From positions 620,001 to 684,000 of the forward strand of contig NZ_JPKR02000004.1 in NCBI RefSeq assembly GCF_000757425.2: DNA of 64,000 bases, written 5' to 3'. Positions 1-10,128 of this stretch are shown here, piece by piece. A program made the translations under genes and the position numbers. How positions within the stretch are numbered: position 1 is the stretch's first letter; each line of letters opens with the position of its first letter. The notes beneath the pieces were generated by a model that saw only the letters and a program-made list of their open reading frames with translations, did no database searches and was not told the origin of the DNA. This DNA is from Tatumella morbirosei (GTDB taxonomy: Bacteria; Pseudomonadota; Gammaproteobacteria; Enterobacterales; Enterobacteriaceae).

Positions 1-9
1 GCGCTGTAA
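1..9 (+). CDS. yajC: YajC, last two codons (partial)
   Basis: The window opens with the codons GCG CTG TAA, which would encode a final Ala-Leu and stop. YajC, the small single-span partner of SecDF, normally ends in Ala-Leu immediately upstream of secD, so these nine bases are probably its end. The call rests on gene order plus two codons, so it is an inference. Confidence 0.5.
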   Translation, partial: AL

Positions 10-34
10 TTTTTTCTCCCCTAAGGGAATTGCC

Positions 35-1882
35 GTGTTAAACCGTTATCCTTTGTGGAAGTACATCATGCTGATCGTAGTGCTTATCGTCGGTCTGCTG
101 TATGCACTTCCCAACCTGTATGGAGAGGATCCGGCCGTGCAAATCACTGGCGCGCGGGGTGCCGCCGCCAGTGAGCAAACGTTGGATCAGATCCAGAGTA
201 TTCTCAGCAAAGACAAGATTCCGAGCAAATCCATTGCGCTGGAAAATGGGGCTATTCTTGCCCGTTTTACCAATACTGATATTCAGCTGCGTGCCCGCGA
301 AGCTCTGGTCAGTGGTTTAGGTGACAACTATGTTGTGGCACTGAACCTGGCCCCTGCAACTCCGAAATGGCTGGCGCTGATTTCTGCTGACCCGATGAAG
401 CTGGGGCTTGATTTACGTGGTGGTGTTCACTTCCTGATGGAAGTGGATATGGATACTGCGTTGAGTAAGCTGCAGGAGCAGAACTCAGACAATCTGCGCA
501 GTGAACTGCGTGATCAGAAAATTCCTTACACCACCGTCGGCAAAGCGCCTAACTATGGTGTGAACATCAGTTTTGCTAACAGTGGTGACCGTGACCGGGC
601 CATCAGTTACCTGAGCCCACGGCACTCTGATTTAGTGATTAAGAGCAATGGCAGCACCGGTCTGACTGCAGTGATGACTGACGCCCGTCTGAGTGAAGCC
701 CGTGAATATGCGGTACAGCAGAACATCAACATTTTGCGTAACCGTGTAAATCAGTTGGGTGTCGCCGAACCTCTGGTTCAACGTCAGGGTTCTGACCGGA
801 TTGTGGTGGAGTTACCAGGGATTCAGGATACTGCCCGTGCGAAAGAAATTCTTGGCGCGACAGCGACTCTGGAATTCCGTCCGGTAAACACCAGTGTTGA
901 TGCGACGGCAGCAGCACAGGGGCGTGTACCGGGTGACTCTGAAGTGAAACTGACTCAGGATGGACAGCCGGTCGTGCTGTACAAGCGTGTGATCCTGACC
1001 GGTGACCACATTACAGATTCGACCTCCAGCATGGATGAGTATAATCAGCCACAGGTTAATATTTCCCTCGACAGTGCCGGCGGAAATATGATGTCTAATT
1101 ATACCAAGGACAATATCGGTAAACCGATGGCAACCCTGTTTGTTCAGTATAAAGACAGTGGGAAGAAAGATGCCAACGGCCGTGCCATCCTGCAGAAAGA
1201 AGAAGAAGTGATTAACGTGGCGAATATTCAGTCGCGCCTCGGTAACAGCTTCCGAATCACCGGGATTAACAACCCGAATGAAGCACGTCAGCTTTCATTA
1301 TTACTGCGTGCCGGTGCTCTGATTGCACCTATTCAGATTGTTGAAGAAAGAACCATTGGTCCGACCATGGGACAACAGAATATCAATCAGGGTTTGCATG
1401 CCTGCCTGTGGGGGCTGATTGCCTCGATTCTGTTTATGGTTGTCTGGTATAAGAAGTTTGGTGTAATCGCAACGACAGCACTGATCTCTAACCTGGTACT
1501 GATTGTCGGAATCATGTCCTTATTACCGGGCGCGACACTGACCATGCCGGGGATCGCGGGGATTGTTCTGACGCTTGCCGTCGCCGTCGATGCGAACGTA
1601 TTAATCAATGAACGTATCAAAGAAGAACTCAGGAACGGCCGCAGTGTTCAGCAGGCGATTCATGAGGGATACCGTGGTGCGTTTTCCAGTATCGTTGATG
1701 CCAACATTACGACGCTGATTACTGCGATTATCCTGTATGCAGTTGGTACCGGGTCTATCAAAGGATTTGCAATTACGACAGCCATTGGTGTTGCGACCTC
1801 CATGTTCACAGCAATCGTTGGTACACGTGCCATCGTAAACCTGCTGTATGGCGGCAAACGTATCAATAAGCTGTCAATCTGA
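35..1882 (+). CDS. secD: Protein translocase subunit SecD
   Basis: SecD is an inner-membrane, RND-type accessory subunit of the SecYEG translocon. With SecF it uses the proton gradient to help pull proteins into the periplasm. The 615-residue product has the E. coli length. It has one N-terminal membrane span (about residues 8-27), a large periplasmic P1 region, and a C-terminal block of five spans. The conserved motif [18 protein letters not shown] lies near residue 123, and the proton-path segment [18 protein letters not shown] is visible in the membrane half. The start is GTG at 35, as in E. coli, with an AGGGAA-type ribosome binding site before it. secF follows after 10 bases, so the two are co-transcribed with yajC upstream. 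Confidence 0.97.
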   Translation: MLNRYPLWKYIMLIVVLIVGLLYALPNLYGEDPAVQITGARGAAASEQTLDQIQSILSKDKIPSKSIALENGAILARFTNTDIQLRAREALVSGLGDNYVVALNLAPATPKWLALISADPMKLGLDLRGGVHFLMEVDMDTALSKLQEQNSDNLRSELRDQKIPYTTVGKAPNYGVNISFANSGDRDRAISYLSPRHSDLVIKSNGSTGLTAVMTDARLSEAREYAVQQNINILRNRVNQLGVAEPLVQRQGSDRIVVELPGIQDTARAKEILGATATLEFRPVNTSVDATAAAQGRVPGDSEVKLTQDGQPVVLYKRVILTGDHITDSTSSMDEYNQPQVNISLDSAGGNMMSNYTKDNIGKPMATLFVQYKDSGKKDANGRAILQKEEEVINVANIQSRLGNSFRITGINNPNEARQLSLLLRAGALIAPIQIVEERTIGPTMGQQNINQGLHACLWGLIASILFMVVWYKKFGVIATTALISNLVLIVGIMSLLPGATLTMPGIAGIVLTLAVAVDANVLINERIKEELRNGRSVQQAIHEGYRGAFSSIVDANITTLITAIILYAVGTGSIKGFAITTAIGVATSMFTAIVGTRAIVNLLYGGKRINKLSI

Positions 1883-1892
1883 GGAGCGCGTA

Positions 1893-2861
1893 ATGGCACA
1901 GCAATATAGTGTTGAACAATTAAACTATGGTCGTAAAGTGCATGACTTCATGCGCTGGGACTACCTGGCCTTTGCTATCTCCGGATTACTGCTGGTGGCT
2001 TCTGTAATTGTGATGGGAGTCCGTGGCTTTAACTGGGGACTGGACTTCACTGGCGGGACCGTTATCGAGATTACTCTCGAAAAGCCTGGTGAACTGGATA
2101 CCATGCGTCAGGCGTTACAAAACGCCGGTTTCATGGAACCCCAGGTCCAGAACTTTGGTAGCAGCCGCGATGTTGTCGTCCGCCTGTCACCTCACGCGGG
2201 CAACACCGGACAGGAATTAGGTAACAAAGTCGTTTCTGTCATTAATCAGGCGACCAGTCAGACGGCTATCGTGAAGCGGATTGAGTTTGTCGGACCGAGT
2301 GTGGGCAGTGACCTGGCGCAAGCCGGGAGCATGGCTCTGCTGGTGGCGTTAATCTGTATTCTGATTTATGTCGGATTTCGCTTTGAGTGGCGACTGGCGT
2401 TGGGTGCCGTTCTGGCACTGGCCCACGATGTGGTCATTACGATGGGGGTCCTGTCGTTGTTCCATATCGAAATAGACCTGACGATTGTGGCCTCACTGAT
2501 GTCGGTGATCGGCTACTCGCTGAATGACAGTATTGTGGTATCGGACCGTATTCGTGAGAATTTCCGTAAAATTCGTCGCGGAACACCTTATGATATTGTC
2601 AACGTCTCTCTGACCCAGACACTGAGCCGTACTATCATGACTTCTGCCACTACGTTGGTCGTTGTTCTGATGTTGTTCCTGTTTGGTGGTGAGCTGCTGA
2701 GAGGTTTCTCACTGACGATGCTGATTGGTATCACTATCGGTACTGTTTCTTCGATTTATGTGGCTTCTGCGCTGGCGCTGAAGCTGGGCATGAAGCGTGA
2801 ACACATGCTGGTACAAAAAGTCGAAAAAGAAGGGGCTGACCAGAAGTCATTACTTCCGTAA
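1893..2861 (+). CDS. secF: Protein translocase subunit SecF
   Basis: SecF pairs with SecD and YajC in the inner membrane and supports late steps of Sec-dependent export. The 322-residue protein starts [15 protein letters not shown] and has an N-terminal span, a short periplasmic domain and five C-terminal spans. The family signatures [15 protein letters not shown] and [20 protein letters not shown] are both visible; the latter holds the conserved Asp that works with SecD. ATG at 1893 is chosen over upstream in-frame starts because it is preceded by GAGGAGCG and matches the E. coli N terminus. It lies 10 bases after secD, and a strong bidirectional hairpin terminator follows. Confidence 0.97.
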   Translation: MAQQYSVEQLNYGRKVHDFMRWDYLAFAISGLLLVASVIVMGVRGFNWGLDFTGGTVIEITLEKPGELDTMRQALQNAGFMEPQVQNFGSSRDVVVRLSPHAGNTGQELGNKVVSVINQATSQTAIVKRIEFVGPSVGSDLAQAGSMALLVALICILIYVGFRFEWRLALGAVLALAHDVVITMGVLSLFHIEIDLTIVASLMSVIGYSLNDSIVVSDRIRENFRKIRRGTPYDIVNVSLTQTLSRTIMTSATTLVVVLMLFLFGGELLRGFSLTMLIGITIGTVSSIYVASALALKLGMKREHMLVQKVEKEGADQKSLLP

Positions 2862-2880
2862 TCACCTTCTCTTCAGCAGT

Positions 2881-2910
2881 AAAAAAGGCAGCCCACGGGC
2901 TGCCTTTTTA
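2881..2910. terminator. Bidirectional terminator between secF and yajI
   Basis: An A-run, the stem GGCAGCCC / GGGCTGCC with a two-base loop, and a T-run form an intrinsic terminator readable on both strands. This suits its place between the convergent genes secF and yajI. Confidence 0.85.
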
Positions 2911-2926
2911 TGTTTAACAGGACTGG

Positions 2927-3457
2927 CTATTTAAATGCCCGGAACTGATGAACATTAACCACCAGTGACTGATCCTGGGTCATCACCGGGGTGTTCAATA
3001 CAAACCGGACCTGCTCTCCGGGGGAGAGCGGCGTTATCTGCCGGATAACCTGTTGTGTCAGAGGTTGTGGCGGCGCAGTAGTCGCCTGCTGGTCAGTGGT
3101 GAGAGTTGACAGCGCCGCCGTCAGTTCAAACGGTGGCAGTACCGCAGCCCCGGCATTTTTTACCTGCAGTACGGTACCGCTGCCTGAAGCCTGCGGCACC
3201 AGTTGTAACAGCAACCTTGCCTGAGGATCAATTAACTCCACGGGGCTGTTGGCCAGAGGCACTAACCAGGCACCATGAGTCGAGGCTGCATTCATCCGGT
3301 GCTGATAAGCCAGAGCCGACGATTGTTCAGACAAATGGCTCAGTGAGCGGTTCAGTTGTCCAACAGTGGTACCCAGCGTTGTGGATGGTGGTACCGAATG
3401 GCTGCATCCGGCCAGTACCAGTGAGGACACGAGTACCCATAAATGCCTTTTTTTCAT
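2927..3457 (-). CDS. yajI: DUF3251 family lipoprotein YajI
   Basis: This 176-residue protein has a lipoprotein signal peptide. A positively charged start and hydrophobic stretch end in the lipobox LAGC, with the acylated Cys near residue 18, so it should be anchored in a membrane facing the periplasm. Length and position (after secF, before nrdR) match E. coli YajI of the DUF3251 family, whose function is unknown. Similarity to the E. coli protein looks modest, so the name rests partly on synteny. The E. coli genes yajD and tsx that normally separate it from secF are absent. It ends 17 bases past the shared terminator. Confidence 0.7.
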   Translation of the reverse strand: MKKRHLWVLVSSLVLAGCSHSVPPSTTLGTTVGQLNRSLSHLSEQSSALAYQHRMNAASTHGAWLVPLANSPVELIDPQARLLLQLVPQASGSGTVLQVKNAGAAVLPPFELTAALSTLTTDQQATTAPPQPLTQQVIRQITPLSPGEQVRFVLNTPVMTQDQSLVVNVHQFRAFK

Positions 3458-3466
3458 CGCCAGATC

Positions 3467-3901
3467 TTAAGCCTGTGGAATACGCAGTGCCTGTCCCGGA
3501 TAAATTTTATCCGGGCTAGACAGCATCGGCTTATTGGCCTCAAAAATTTTGTTGTATTGAGCGGCGTCGCCATAAAACTGTTTAGCTATAGCACTCAGGG
3601 TATCGCCGGACTTGACGGTATAGAATGTCGGACTGGCTTCAGGGCCGTTGGCGGTAATTTTATCGTCCACGTGTGTTATGCCCGCGACGTTGCCGACGGC
3701 AATAAGGATTTTTTCTTTCAGTTCCTGGCTAAGACCATCACCGGAAACGGTGGCGGTGCCGTCATTGACACTGACATTCACTTTGTCACTGTCAGGAATT
3801 CCCAGTTTATTCAGGTGATCCTGAATTTTAGTGCCGGCATCAGCAGATACGGCATCCCAAAGTTTCTCGCCTGCTTCTTTGACAAAACTAAAAAGTCCCA
3901 T
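3467..3901 (-). CDS. kbp: Potassium-binding protein Kbp (BON + LysM)
   Basis: Kbp (YgaU) is a small soluble protein that binds potassium ions and responds to high osmolarity. The 144-residue product starts [22 protein letters not shown] domain spans about residues 25-85 ([20 protein letters not shown]). A C-terminal LysM domain starts at [20 protein letters not shown] and ends GQALRIPQA. It lacks a signal peptide. E. coli Kbp is 149 residues; a short stretch after residue 20 is missing here. The ATG at 3901 is preceded by TAGGAGAAA. In E. coli this gene lies far away, so its location between yajI and nrdR is a lineage rearrangement. It ends ten bases before the yajI start. Confidence 0.93.
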   Translation of the reverse strand: MGLFSFVKEAGEKLWDAVSADAGTKIQDHLNKLGIPDSDKVNVSVNDGTATVSGDGLSQELKEKILIAVGNVAGITHVDDKITANGPEASPTFYTVKSGDTLSAIAKQFYGDAAQYNKIFEANKPMLSSPDKIYPGQALRIPQA

Positions 3902-4030
3902 ATTTTCTCCTAAATTTTTCCTAAGGGCGCACACAACCTGTGTCGGGTTAAGAATAGTTGAAATAGTCAGACATGATAATAATAAACAAAATCAGATTCG
4001 CCAAAATGAACCTCACAGCACGTGAATACG

Positions 4031-4059
4031 TTTAGTTAACACTGACTTCGCGTTACACT
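4031..4059 (+). promoter_or_regulatory. Candidate sigma-70 promoter for nrdR
   Basis: TTTAGT (4031-4036) and TACACT (4054-4059) are separated by 17 bases and lie 34 bases upstream of the nrdR start. The spacing is ideal but both hexamers are imperfect. Confidence 0.4.
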
Positions 4060-4092
4060 AGGGCCATTGAATCTCTGTACCGGGAATATTCC

Positions 4093-4542
4093 ATGCATTG
4101 TCCGTTTTGTGCCGCAGTGGATACCAAAGTAATAGACTCACGTCTGGTCAGTGAAGGGTCATCTGTCCGGCGTCGGCGTCAGTGTCTGGTTTGCCATGAG
4201 CGTTTCACCACCTTTGAAGTCGCAGAACTGGTGATGCCAAGAGTGGTGAAAAGTGATGATGTGCGTGAGCCTTTCGATGAAGACAAGCTGGTTCGCGGCA
4301 TGATGAAAGCTCTGGAAAAACGGCCGGTCAGTGCTGATGATCTGGACAGTGCTGTACACCGGATTAAAGCACATCTGCGGGCGACCGGAGAACGTGAAGT
4401 TCCGAGCAAAATGCTGGGGAATCTGGTGATGGATGAACTAAAGATGCTGGATAAAGTGGCTTATATCCGTTTTGCCTCTGTGTATCGTAGTTTCGAAGAT
4501 ATCCGCGAGTTTGGTGAAGAAATCGCCAGGTTACAGGACTGA
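4093..4542 (+). CDS. nrdR: Ribonucleotide reductase transcriptional repressor NrdR
   Basis: NrdR represses the ribonucleotide reductase operons when its ATP-cone domain is loaded with nucleotide, in particular dATP. The 149-residue protein starts with a zinc ribbon: Cys3-Pro-Phe-Cys6 and Cys31-Leu-Val-Cys34, with the Arg-rich segment SSVRRRRQ between. An ATP-cone domain follows (about residues 49-139), including [16 protein letters not shown] and [13 protein letters not shown]. It heads a run of plus-strand genes, nrdR-ribD-ribH-nusB, the E. coli order. ribD begins 4 bases after its stop, so the two are tightly coupled. Confidence 0.97.
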   Translation: MHCPFCAAVDTKVIDSRLVSEGSSVRRRRQCLVCHERFTTFEVAELVMPRVVKSDDVREPFDEDKLVRGMMKALEKRPVSADDLDSAVHRIKAHLRATGEREVPSKMLGNLVMDELKMLDKVAYIRFASVYRSFEDIREFGEEIARLQD

Positions 4543-4546
4543 CACT

Positions 4547-5650
4547 ATGTCTGATCAACAGTATATGGCCAGGGCGCTGGAACTGGCGCGCCGGGGGCGT
4601 TTTACTACAGCGCCTAACCCGAATGTCGGGTGCGTGATCGTCAGAGAGGATGAAATAGTCGGAGAAGGCTGGCATCAGCGCGCTGGTGGTCCGCATGCGG
4701 AGGTTCATGCCTTACGGGCGGCCGGAGAACGGGCGAAAGGGGCAACCGCTTATGTTACTCTGGAGCCGTGTAGCCATTTTGGCCGAACGCCGCCCTGTTG
4801 CGATGCGCTAATCGCCGCCGGTGTGAGTCGGGTGGTTGCCGCGATGCAGGACCCTAATCCGCAAGTGGCGGGCAGGGGGCTTAATCGTCTGCAACAGGCT
4901 GGAATTGAGGTCAGCCACGGTTTAATGCAGCAGGATGCTGAAATACTCAATCGCGGATTTCTGAAACGAATGCGGACGGGCTTTCCCTGGTTGCAACTGA
5001 AACTGGGAGCATCGCTGGATGGACGGACTGCCATGGCGAACGGTGAAAGCCAGTGGATTACCTCCCCTGAATCACGACGCGATGTCCAACGCTTTCGGGC
5101 CGCCAGTCATGCCATACTGAGCACCAGTGCGACCGTGATTGCGGATGATCCGGCGTTGACTGTACGCAGTCACACCCTCGACCGCGACAGCTTGTCGGAG
5201 ATGGGGGGCGAGGAAAATCTGCGTCAGCCAGTCAGGGTGATTATAGACCGTCAACAATCACTTTCGTCTCACCAACAACTATTTAGCCAGCCAGGAGAGA
5301 CGTGGCTGATGCGTTCTGAATTATCCGGTGAATGGCCGGAAAACGTAAAACAATTTGTGGTTCCGCAGCATCAAGGGGCAACCGATCTGGTGGCCATGAT
5401 GCTGCTGCTGGGCCAGCAGCAGATCAACAGTGTCTGGACCGAAGCTGGACCTACGCTGGCGGGAGCATTACTGCGCGCGGGTCTGGTGGATGAGCTGATT
5501 GTTTATATGGCGCCGAAATTACTGGGTAATGAGGCCCGCGGTTTATGTACACTGCCGGGACTCAGTCATCTGACTGATGCACCTGGCTTTAGTTTTACCG
5601 ATGTCCGCCGTGTCGGAAACGATCTGCGGGTCATTTTACGTCCGGAATAA
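4547..5650 (+). CDS. ribD: Riboflavin biosynthesis bifunctional deaminase/reductase RibD
   Basis: RibD carries out two successive steps of riboflavin synthesis. It deaminates the pyrimidine made from GTP, then reduces the ribose side chain with NADPH. The 367-residue protein has an N-terminal zinc-dependent deaminase domain with the metal site HAEVHAL and PCSHFGRTPPCCDALIAAG (about residues 50-90). The C-terminal reductase domain starts near residue 150 (LQLKLGASLDGRTAMANGES). The start ATG at 4547 matches the E. coli N terminus (MARALELARRGRF follows). Upstream in-frame ATGs would overlap nrdR and are rejected. Confidence 0.97.
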   Translation: MSDQQYMARALELARRGRFTTAPNPNVGCVIVREDEIVGEGWHQRAGGPHAEVHALRAAGERAKGATAYVTLEPCSHFGRTPPCCDALIAAGVSRVVAAMQDPNPQVAGRGLNRLQQAGIEVSHGLMQQDAEILNRGFLKRMRTGFPWLQLKLGASLDGRTAMANGESQWITSPESRRDVQRFRAASHAILSTSATVIADDPALTVRSHTLDRDSLSEMGGEENLRQPVRVIIDRQQSLSSHQQLFSQPGETWLMRSELSGEWPENVKQFVVPQHQGATDLVAMMLLLGQQQINSVWTEAGPTLAGALLRAGLVDELIVYMAPKLLGNEARGLCTLPGLSHLTDAPGFSFTDVRRVGNDLRVILRPE

Positions 5651-5743
5651 CAGTTTGCGCAAAAGCGAGAGCAGAGCGCAAAAGAGTATGCTAAAATTCG
5701 CCCCCCTTGCCGGGCGACCCGACTAATACCTGAAAGGAAAAGT

Positions 5744-6214
5744 ATGAAAATTATTGAAGCTCCGGTAGCAACACCTGATGCAAAAATTGCCATTGTGATT
5801 GCTCGTTTTAATAACTTTATCAATGACAGCCTGCTGGATGGTGCGGTAGATGCACTGAAGCGTATCGGTCAGGTCAAAGATGACAATATTACGGTAGTCT
5901 GGGTGCCTGGTGCCTATGAATTACCCCTGGCAGCCCGGGCGCTGAGCAAAACCGGCAAATATGATGCGGTAGTGGCTCTGGGTACCGTGATTCGTGGCGG
6001 TACTGCACACTTTGAATTCGTCGCCGGCGAAGCCAGTTCAGGGATTGCCAGTGTGGCAATGAATAGTGATATCCCGGTCGCCTTCGGCGTGCTGACCACT
6101 GAAAATATCGAGCAGGCTATTGAGCGTGCCGGTACCAAAGCGGGTAACAAAGGTGCCGAAGCGGCCCTGACCGCACTAGAAATGATTAATGTTTTGAAAG
6201 CTATTAACGCCTGA
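5744..6214 (+). CDS. ribH: 6,7-dimethyl-8-ribityllumazine synthase
   Basis: This enzyme (RibH, called RibE in E. coli) condenses 5-amino-6-ribitylaminouracil with 3,4-dihydroxy-2-butanone 4-phosphate, the penultimate step to riboflavin. The 156-residue length is standard. Visible landmarks are [15 protein letters not shown], the substrate-loop segment [14 protein letters not shown], and [19 protein letters not shown] with the catalytic His. GAAAGG precedes the ATG. It lies 93 bases after ribD, a gap that contains no FMN riboswitch that I can recognise, and 16 bases before nusB. Confidence 0.97.
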   Translation: MKIIEAPVATPDAKIAIVIARFNNFINDSLLDGAVDALKRIGQVKDDNITVVWVPGAYELPLAARALSKTGKYDAVVALGTVIRGGTAHFEFVAGEASSGIASVAMNSDIPVAFGVLTTENIEQAIERAGTKAGNKGAEAALTALEMINVLKAINA

Positions 6215-6230
6215 TTTTAAGGGGAATTTT

Positions 6231-6650
6231 GTGAAACCTGCTGCCCGACGCCGTGCCAGAGAGTGTGCCTTACAGGCATTGTATTCCTGGCAGATATCCA
6301 ATAATGACATTGCCGATGTGGAATACCAGTTTCTGGCGGAACAGGACGTCAAAGATGTTGATGTTAACTACTTCCGTGAATTACTGGCAGGTGTCGCGAC
6401 CAACAGCGCCTATCTTGATGATCTGATGAAGCCATACCTTTCCCGCCGTCTGGATGAACTGGGAGAAGTTGAAAAGGCCGCTCTGCGTATTGCTCTGTTT
6501 GAGCTGAGTAAGCGTTCGGATGTGCCTTATAAAGTGGCGATCAATGAAGGGATTGAGCTGGCGAAAGTGTTTGGTGCCGAGGACAGCCACAAATTTGTTA
6601 ACGGTGTACTGGATAAAGCAGCGCCACAAATTCGTCCTAACCGTAAGTAA
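6231..6650 (+). CDS. nusB: Transcription antitermination factor NusB
   Basis: NusB binds boxA RNA with NusE (ribosomal protein S10) and promotes antitermination of rRNA operons. It also takes part in lambda N antitermination complexes. The 139-residue all-helical protein begins with the Arg-rich segment [19 protein letters not shown]. It carries the conserved [17 protein letters not shown] and [15 protein letters not shown] motifs. The start is GTG at 6231, as in E. coli, with AAGGGGAA upstream. A Rho-independent terminator follows immediately, ending the riboflavin/nus unit. Confidence 0.97.
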   Translation: MKPAARRRARECALQALYSWQISNNDIADVEYQFLAEQDVKDVDVNYFRELLAGVATNSAYLDDLMKPYLSRRLDELGEVEKAALRIALFELSKRSDVPYKVAINEGIELAKVFGAEDSHKFVNGVLDKAAPQIRPNRK

Positions 6651-6658
6651 TGACTCTG

Positions 6659-6682
6659 AGGCCGGTTATCCGGCCTTTTTTT
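6659..6682 (+). terminator. nusB terminator
   Basis: The stem AGGCCGG / CCGGCCT with loop TTAT is followed by seven T residues, directly after nusB. thiL starts 35 bases later and so probably has some transcription of its own or depends on read-through. Confidence 0.85.
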
Positions 6683-6717
6683 ATGCCTGTTAAAATTACC
6701 CGCTGAGTAACCCGTTT

Positions 6718-7695
6718 ATGGCCTGTAGCGAATTTGAGCTGATAGCTCGCTATTTTAACCGTGTCACCAGTTCCCGCCGCGATGTAATTAAAGGTATTGG
6801 TGATGACTGCGCCCTGCTGGCAGTACCGGAGAAACAGGTACTCGCTATCAGCACAGATACTTTGGTGGAAGGCGTGCATTTTTTGCGGGATATTCACCCG
6901 TCCGATCTGGGCTACAAAGCACTGGCTGTCAATCTGAGTGATTTAGCGGCCATGGGGGCAGATCCTGCATGGTTAACCCTGGCACTAACCCTACCTGAAG
7001 CCGATGAAGTCTGGTTGCAGGCTTTCAGTGACAGCCTGTTTGAACTGCTTGATTATTATGATATGCAGCTGATTGGCGGGGATACGACCCGCGGTCCGCT
7101 TTCCATGACCCTTGGAATTCATGGACTGGTCCCTTCCGGACGTGCGCTGAAGCGGTCCGGGGCAAAACCAGGAGACTGGATTTTTGTGACCGGTACCCTG
7201 GGAGACAGTGCAGCAGGTCTGGCATTATTACAGCATCACTACCGGATTGATGACCCAGCTATCCATGAAGCATTAATTAAACGCCACCTGCGGCCGGTAC
7301 CCCGTATTTTGCAGGGGCAGGCGTTACGTGATTTAGCTACCGCAGCTATCGATATCTCAGACGGTTTACTGTCAGACCTCGGGCACGTGCTAAAGGCCAG
7401 CAGGGTAGGAGCCAGAATCAATACCGAGGCCATTCCGCTCTCATCTGCACTACTGGAAGGTTTTGAACCCTCTCAGGCGTTACGTTGGGCACTGAATGGC
7501 GGAGAAGATTACGAACTGTGCTTTACTGTTCCGGAAGTTAACCGCGGAGCGCTGGCAGTTGCACTCGATCATCTGGGTGTCGGCTATCACTGCATTGGAC
7601 AGATTGCCCCGGAAGCAGACGGACTGGTACTGCTGGAGCACGGTAAGCCCGTCCGTTTAGACCTGAAAGGATATGACCATTTTGGCCGAAAATAG
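6718..7695 (+). CDS. thiL: Thiamine-monophosphate kinase ThiL
   Basis: ThiL phosphorylates thiamine monophosphate with ATP to give thiamine diphosphate, the active cofactor. The 325-residue length is typical of the family. The N-terminal GIGDDCALL and [11 protein letters not shown] motifs hold Mg-ATP-binding aspartates. [31 protein letters not shown] and [13 protein letters not shown] follow, and [13 protein letters not shown] is near the C terminus. The gene overlaps pgpA by 23 bases in a different frame, indicating translational coupling. No TPP riboswitch is recognisable upstream. Confidence 0.97.
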   Translation: MACSEFELIARYFNRVTSSRRDVIKGIGDDCALLAVPEKQVLAISTDTLVEGVHFLRDIHPSDLGYKALAVNLSDLAAMGADPAWLTLALTLPEADEVWLQAFSDSLFELLDYYDMQLIGGDTTRGPLSMTLGIHGLVPSGRALKRSGAKPGDWIFVTGTLGDSAAGLALLQHHYRIDDPAIHEALIKRHLRPVPRILQGQALRDLATAAIDISDGLLSDLGHVLKASRVGARINTEAIPLSSALLEGFEPSQALRWALNGGEDYELCFTVPEVNRGALAVALDHLGVGYHCIGQIAPEADGLVLLEHGKPVRLDLKGYDHFGRK

Positions 7696-8191
7696 ACAAC
7701 AGATACTTTCACGTATTCACCTCAGTAATCCGTGGCATTTGCTGGCGACAGGTTTCGGAAGCGGGCTTAGCCCCGTCGTACCGGGGACTGTCGGGTCTCT
7801 GGCCGCATTGCCATTCTGGTATCTGCTGATACTGTTGCCGGAGGATCTCTATTATCTGGTGGTACTGGCCGGGATTTGCCTGGGGGTCTATCTCTGCCAT
7901 CGTACTGCTAAGGATATGGGGGTTCATGACCATGGCAGCATTGTCTGGGATGAGTTCATCGGGATGTGGATCACTCTGATGGCGATCCCTAACCATCACT
8001 GGCAGTGGGTGGCCGCCGGGTTTATCGTATTCCGAATCCTCGATATGTGGAAACCCTGGCCAATCCGTTGGTTTGACCGGAATGTCAGCGGCGGTATGGG
8101 AATTATGATTGATGATATCGTGGCGGGGATACTGTCTGCGGTAATCTTATATGCTGTAGGTTATTATTCTCCCGGATTACTGCCGCTCTGA
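7673..8191 (+). CDS. pgpA: Phosphatidylglycerophosphatase A
   Basis: PgpA is an inner-membrane phosphatase that turns phosphatidylglycerophosphate into phosphatidylglycerol. The 172-residue protein has about four hydrophobic segments. It carries the family motifs [34 protein letters not shown] and [10 protein letters not shown], which contain conserved acidic residues. Its start lies inside the end of thiL (23-base overlap). It ends against the convergent dxs gene. Confidence 0.96.
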   Translation: MTILAENRQQILSRIHLSNPWHLLATGFGSGLSPVVPGTVGSLAALPFWYLLILLPEDLYYLVVLAGICLGVYLCHRTAKDMGVHDHGSIVWDEFIGMWITLMAIPNHHWQWVAAGFIVFRILDMWKPWPIRWFDRNVSGGMGIMIDDIVAGILSAVILYAVGYYSPGLLPL

Positions 8192-8207
8192 AAGGATACC
8201 TCACGAT

Positions 8208-8236
8208 TCAGGAGGCCGCCAGCGGCGGCTTCCTGA
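8208..8236. terminator. Hairpin between convergent pgpA and dxs
   Basis: A 13-bp stem with a three-base loop (arms TCAGGAGGCCGCC and GGCGGCTTCCTGA, one G-T wobble) lies in the 52-base gap between pgpA and dxs. There is no T-run on either strand, so efficient intrinsic termination is uncertain. Its position still suggests a transcript end for both genes. Confidence 0.5.
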
Positions 8237-8243
8237 GCGATAT

Positions 8244-10109
8244 TTATCGGGTTCGCCACTGGTTAATCGCGGACTCAATTCCTTCGGCATCCAGCCCCAG
8301 GTCATGACGGATTTCTTCCTGTGTTCCCTGCGGAATAAATTTATCCGGCAGGCCCAGATTCAGTACCGTGGTCATCTGACGGGCAGCCATCAACACTTCA
8401 CTGACGCCACTGCCGGCGCCACCACAGACAGCACCTTCTTCCAGCGTGACCAGCTCTGAATGTTGTTCTGCCATTTTCAGAATCAGTTCGCTATCCAGAG
8501 GTTTGACGAAGCGCATATCCACCAGCGTGGCATTCATCGATTCAGCAACTTTTTCGGCCTCAGGCAACAGTGTGCCGAAGTTCAAAATCGCCAGTGATTC
8601 GCCCTGACGTTTGACCACGCCTTTACCTAACGGCAATTGTTGCGGTGCCACTCGCTCCAGGCCCCGGCCACTGCCACGAGGATAACGTACAGCACTCGGT
8701 CCCTGCTGATAGTGATATCCGGTAAACAGCATGTCACGACACTCATTTTCATCACTGGGAGTCATAATGACCATTTCCGGAATGCAGCGCAGGAATGAGA
8801 TATCGAAAGCCCCCTGATGGGTCTGTCCGTCAGCCCCTACAATCCCGCCGCGATCAATAGCAAACAGCACCGGTAATTTTTGGATAACTACATCGTGGAT
8901 CAATTGGTCATAGGCACGCTGCAGGAAGGTTGAGTAAATGGCAACCACCGGCTTGTAACCGCCAATAGCCAGCCCCGCCGCAAAAGTTACTGCATGCTGC
9001 TCAGCAATGGCGACATCAAAATACTGTTGGGGAAACTCGCGGGAGAAGCGAACCATGCCGGAGCCTTCGCGCATCGCGGGAGTGACGGCCATCAGCTTAT
9101 CGTCCTGAGCCGCCATTTCACATAACCAGTCGCCGAAGATCTGCGAATAGGTTGGAATCCCGCCTTTGCTTTTTGGCAGTTCACCCCTGGCTGGATCAAA
9201 AGTAGGAACCGCATGCCAGGCAATCGGATCCTGCTCGGCAGGGGCGTAGCCTTTGCCTTTTTTGGTAATGATATGCAGGAACTGAGGACCTTTCAGGTTA
9301 CGCATATTAGTTAATGCGCTTACCAGTGTCAGCACATCATGTCCGTCAACCGGCCCGATATAGTTGAATCCCAGCTCTTCAAACAGGGTCCCCGGCGATA
9401 CCATCCCTTTCAGATGCTCTTCTGTGCGTTTCACCAGTTCTTTAATCGGAGGGATTCCGGTCAGTACCCGTTTGCCACTTTCACGCAGCCAGGAGTAAGT
9501 CTTACCGGAAAGTATCTGAGCGACACGATTGTTGAGAGCCCCGACATTTTCAGAGATCGACATATCATTGTCGTTGAGGATCACTAACATATCAGGCTTG
9601 ATATCACCGGCGTGGTTCATGGCTTCGAAAGCCATTCCGGCAGTCAGTGCACCGTCGCCGATAACACACACTGTGCGGCGACCCGCGGCTTCTTTTTCTG
9701 CCGCTACCGCCATTCCCAGCCCGGCGCTGATAGATGTGGAAGAGTGGCCTACACTCAACACATCATGTTCACTCTCTTCACGCCACGGGAACGGATGTAG
9801 CCCGTTTTTTTTACGGATCGTACCGATGCGATCACGGCGGCCGGTAAGAATTTTATGTGGGTAAGCCTGATGGCCAACATCCCACACCAGATGATCAAAT
9901 GGCGTGTTATAGACGTAATGCAAAGCAACGGTCAGTTCCACAACCCCCAGACCGGAAGCAAAATGTCCGCTTGACTGACTGACGCTGTCGAGCAGGTACT
10001 GGCGTAACTCATTGCACAGGGCAGGGAGCTTATCTTTTGGCAATAAACGTAATTCCTGAACTGTGCCTGCCAGCGCCAGTGTAGGGTATTGGGTGGTATC
10101 AAAACTCAT
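8244..10109 (-). CDS. dxs: 1-deoxy-D-xylulose-5-phosphate synthase
   Basis: Dxs condenses pyruvate and glyceraldehyde 3-phosphate with thiamine diphosphate, the first step of the MEP isoprenoid pathway; its product also feeds thiamine and pyridoxal synthesis. The 621-residue protein has the thiamine-diphosphate motif [19 protein letters not shown] with a following [12 protein letters not shown]. It also has transketolase-type segments [12 protein letters not shown] and [14 protein letters not shown], and the C-terminal transketolase domain. The start MSFDTTQYP at 10109 matches E. coli. A further upstream in-frame ATG exists at 10145 but would overlap ispA. It lies 19 bases after ispA and is last in xseB-ispA-dxs. 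Confidence 0.97.
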   Translation of the reverse strand: MSFDTTQYPTLALAGTVQELRLLPKDKLPALCNELRQYLLDSVSQSSGHFASGLGVVELTVALHYVYNTPFDHLVWDVGHQAYPHKILTGRRDRIGTIRKKNGLHPFPWREESEHDVLSVGHSSTSISAGLGMAVAAEKEAAGRRTVCVIGDGALTAGMAFEAMNHAGDIKPDMLVILNDNDMSISENVGALNNRVAQILSGKTYSWLRESGKRVLTGIPPIKELVKRTEEHLKGMVSPGTLFEELGFNYIGPVDGHDVLTLVSALTNMRNLKGPQFLHIITKKGKGYAPAEQDPIAWHAVPTFDPARGELPKSKGGIPTYSQIFGDWLCEMAAQDDKLMAVTPAMREGSGMVRFSREFPQQYFDVAIAEQHAVTFAAGLAIGGYKPVVAIYSTFLQRAYDQLIHDVVIQKLPVLFAIDRGGIVGADGQTHQGAFDISFLRCIPEMVIMTPSDENECRDMLFTGYHYQQGPSAVRYPRGSGRGLERVAPQQLPLGKGVVKRQGESLAILNFGTLLPEAEKVAESMNATLVDMRFVKPLDSELILKMAEQHSELVTLEEGAVCGGAGSGVSEVLMAARQMTTVLNLGLPDKFIPQGTQEEIRHDLGLDAEGIESAINQWRTR

Positions 10110-10128
10110 CAGTGACTCATTATGGATG

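Noticed and set aside
5651-5743. An FMN riboswitch before ribH
   Set aside because: The gap is only 93 bases and shows none of the conserved RFN element; enterobacterial FMN switches usually precede ribB.
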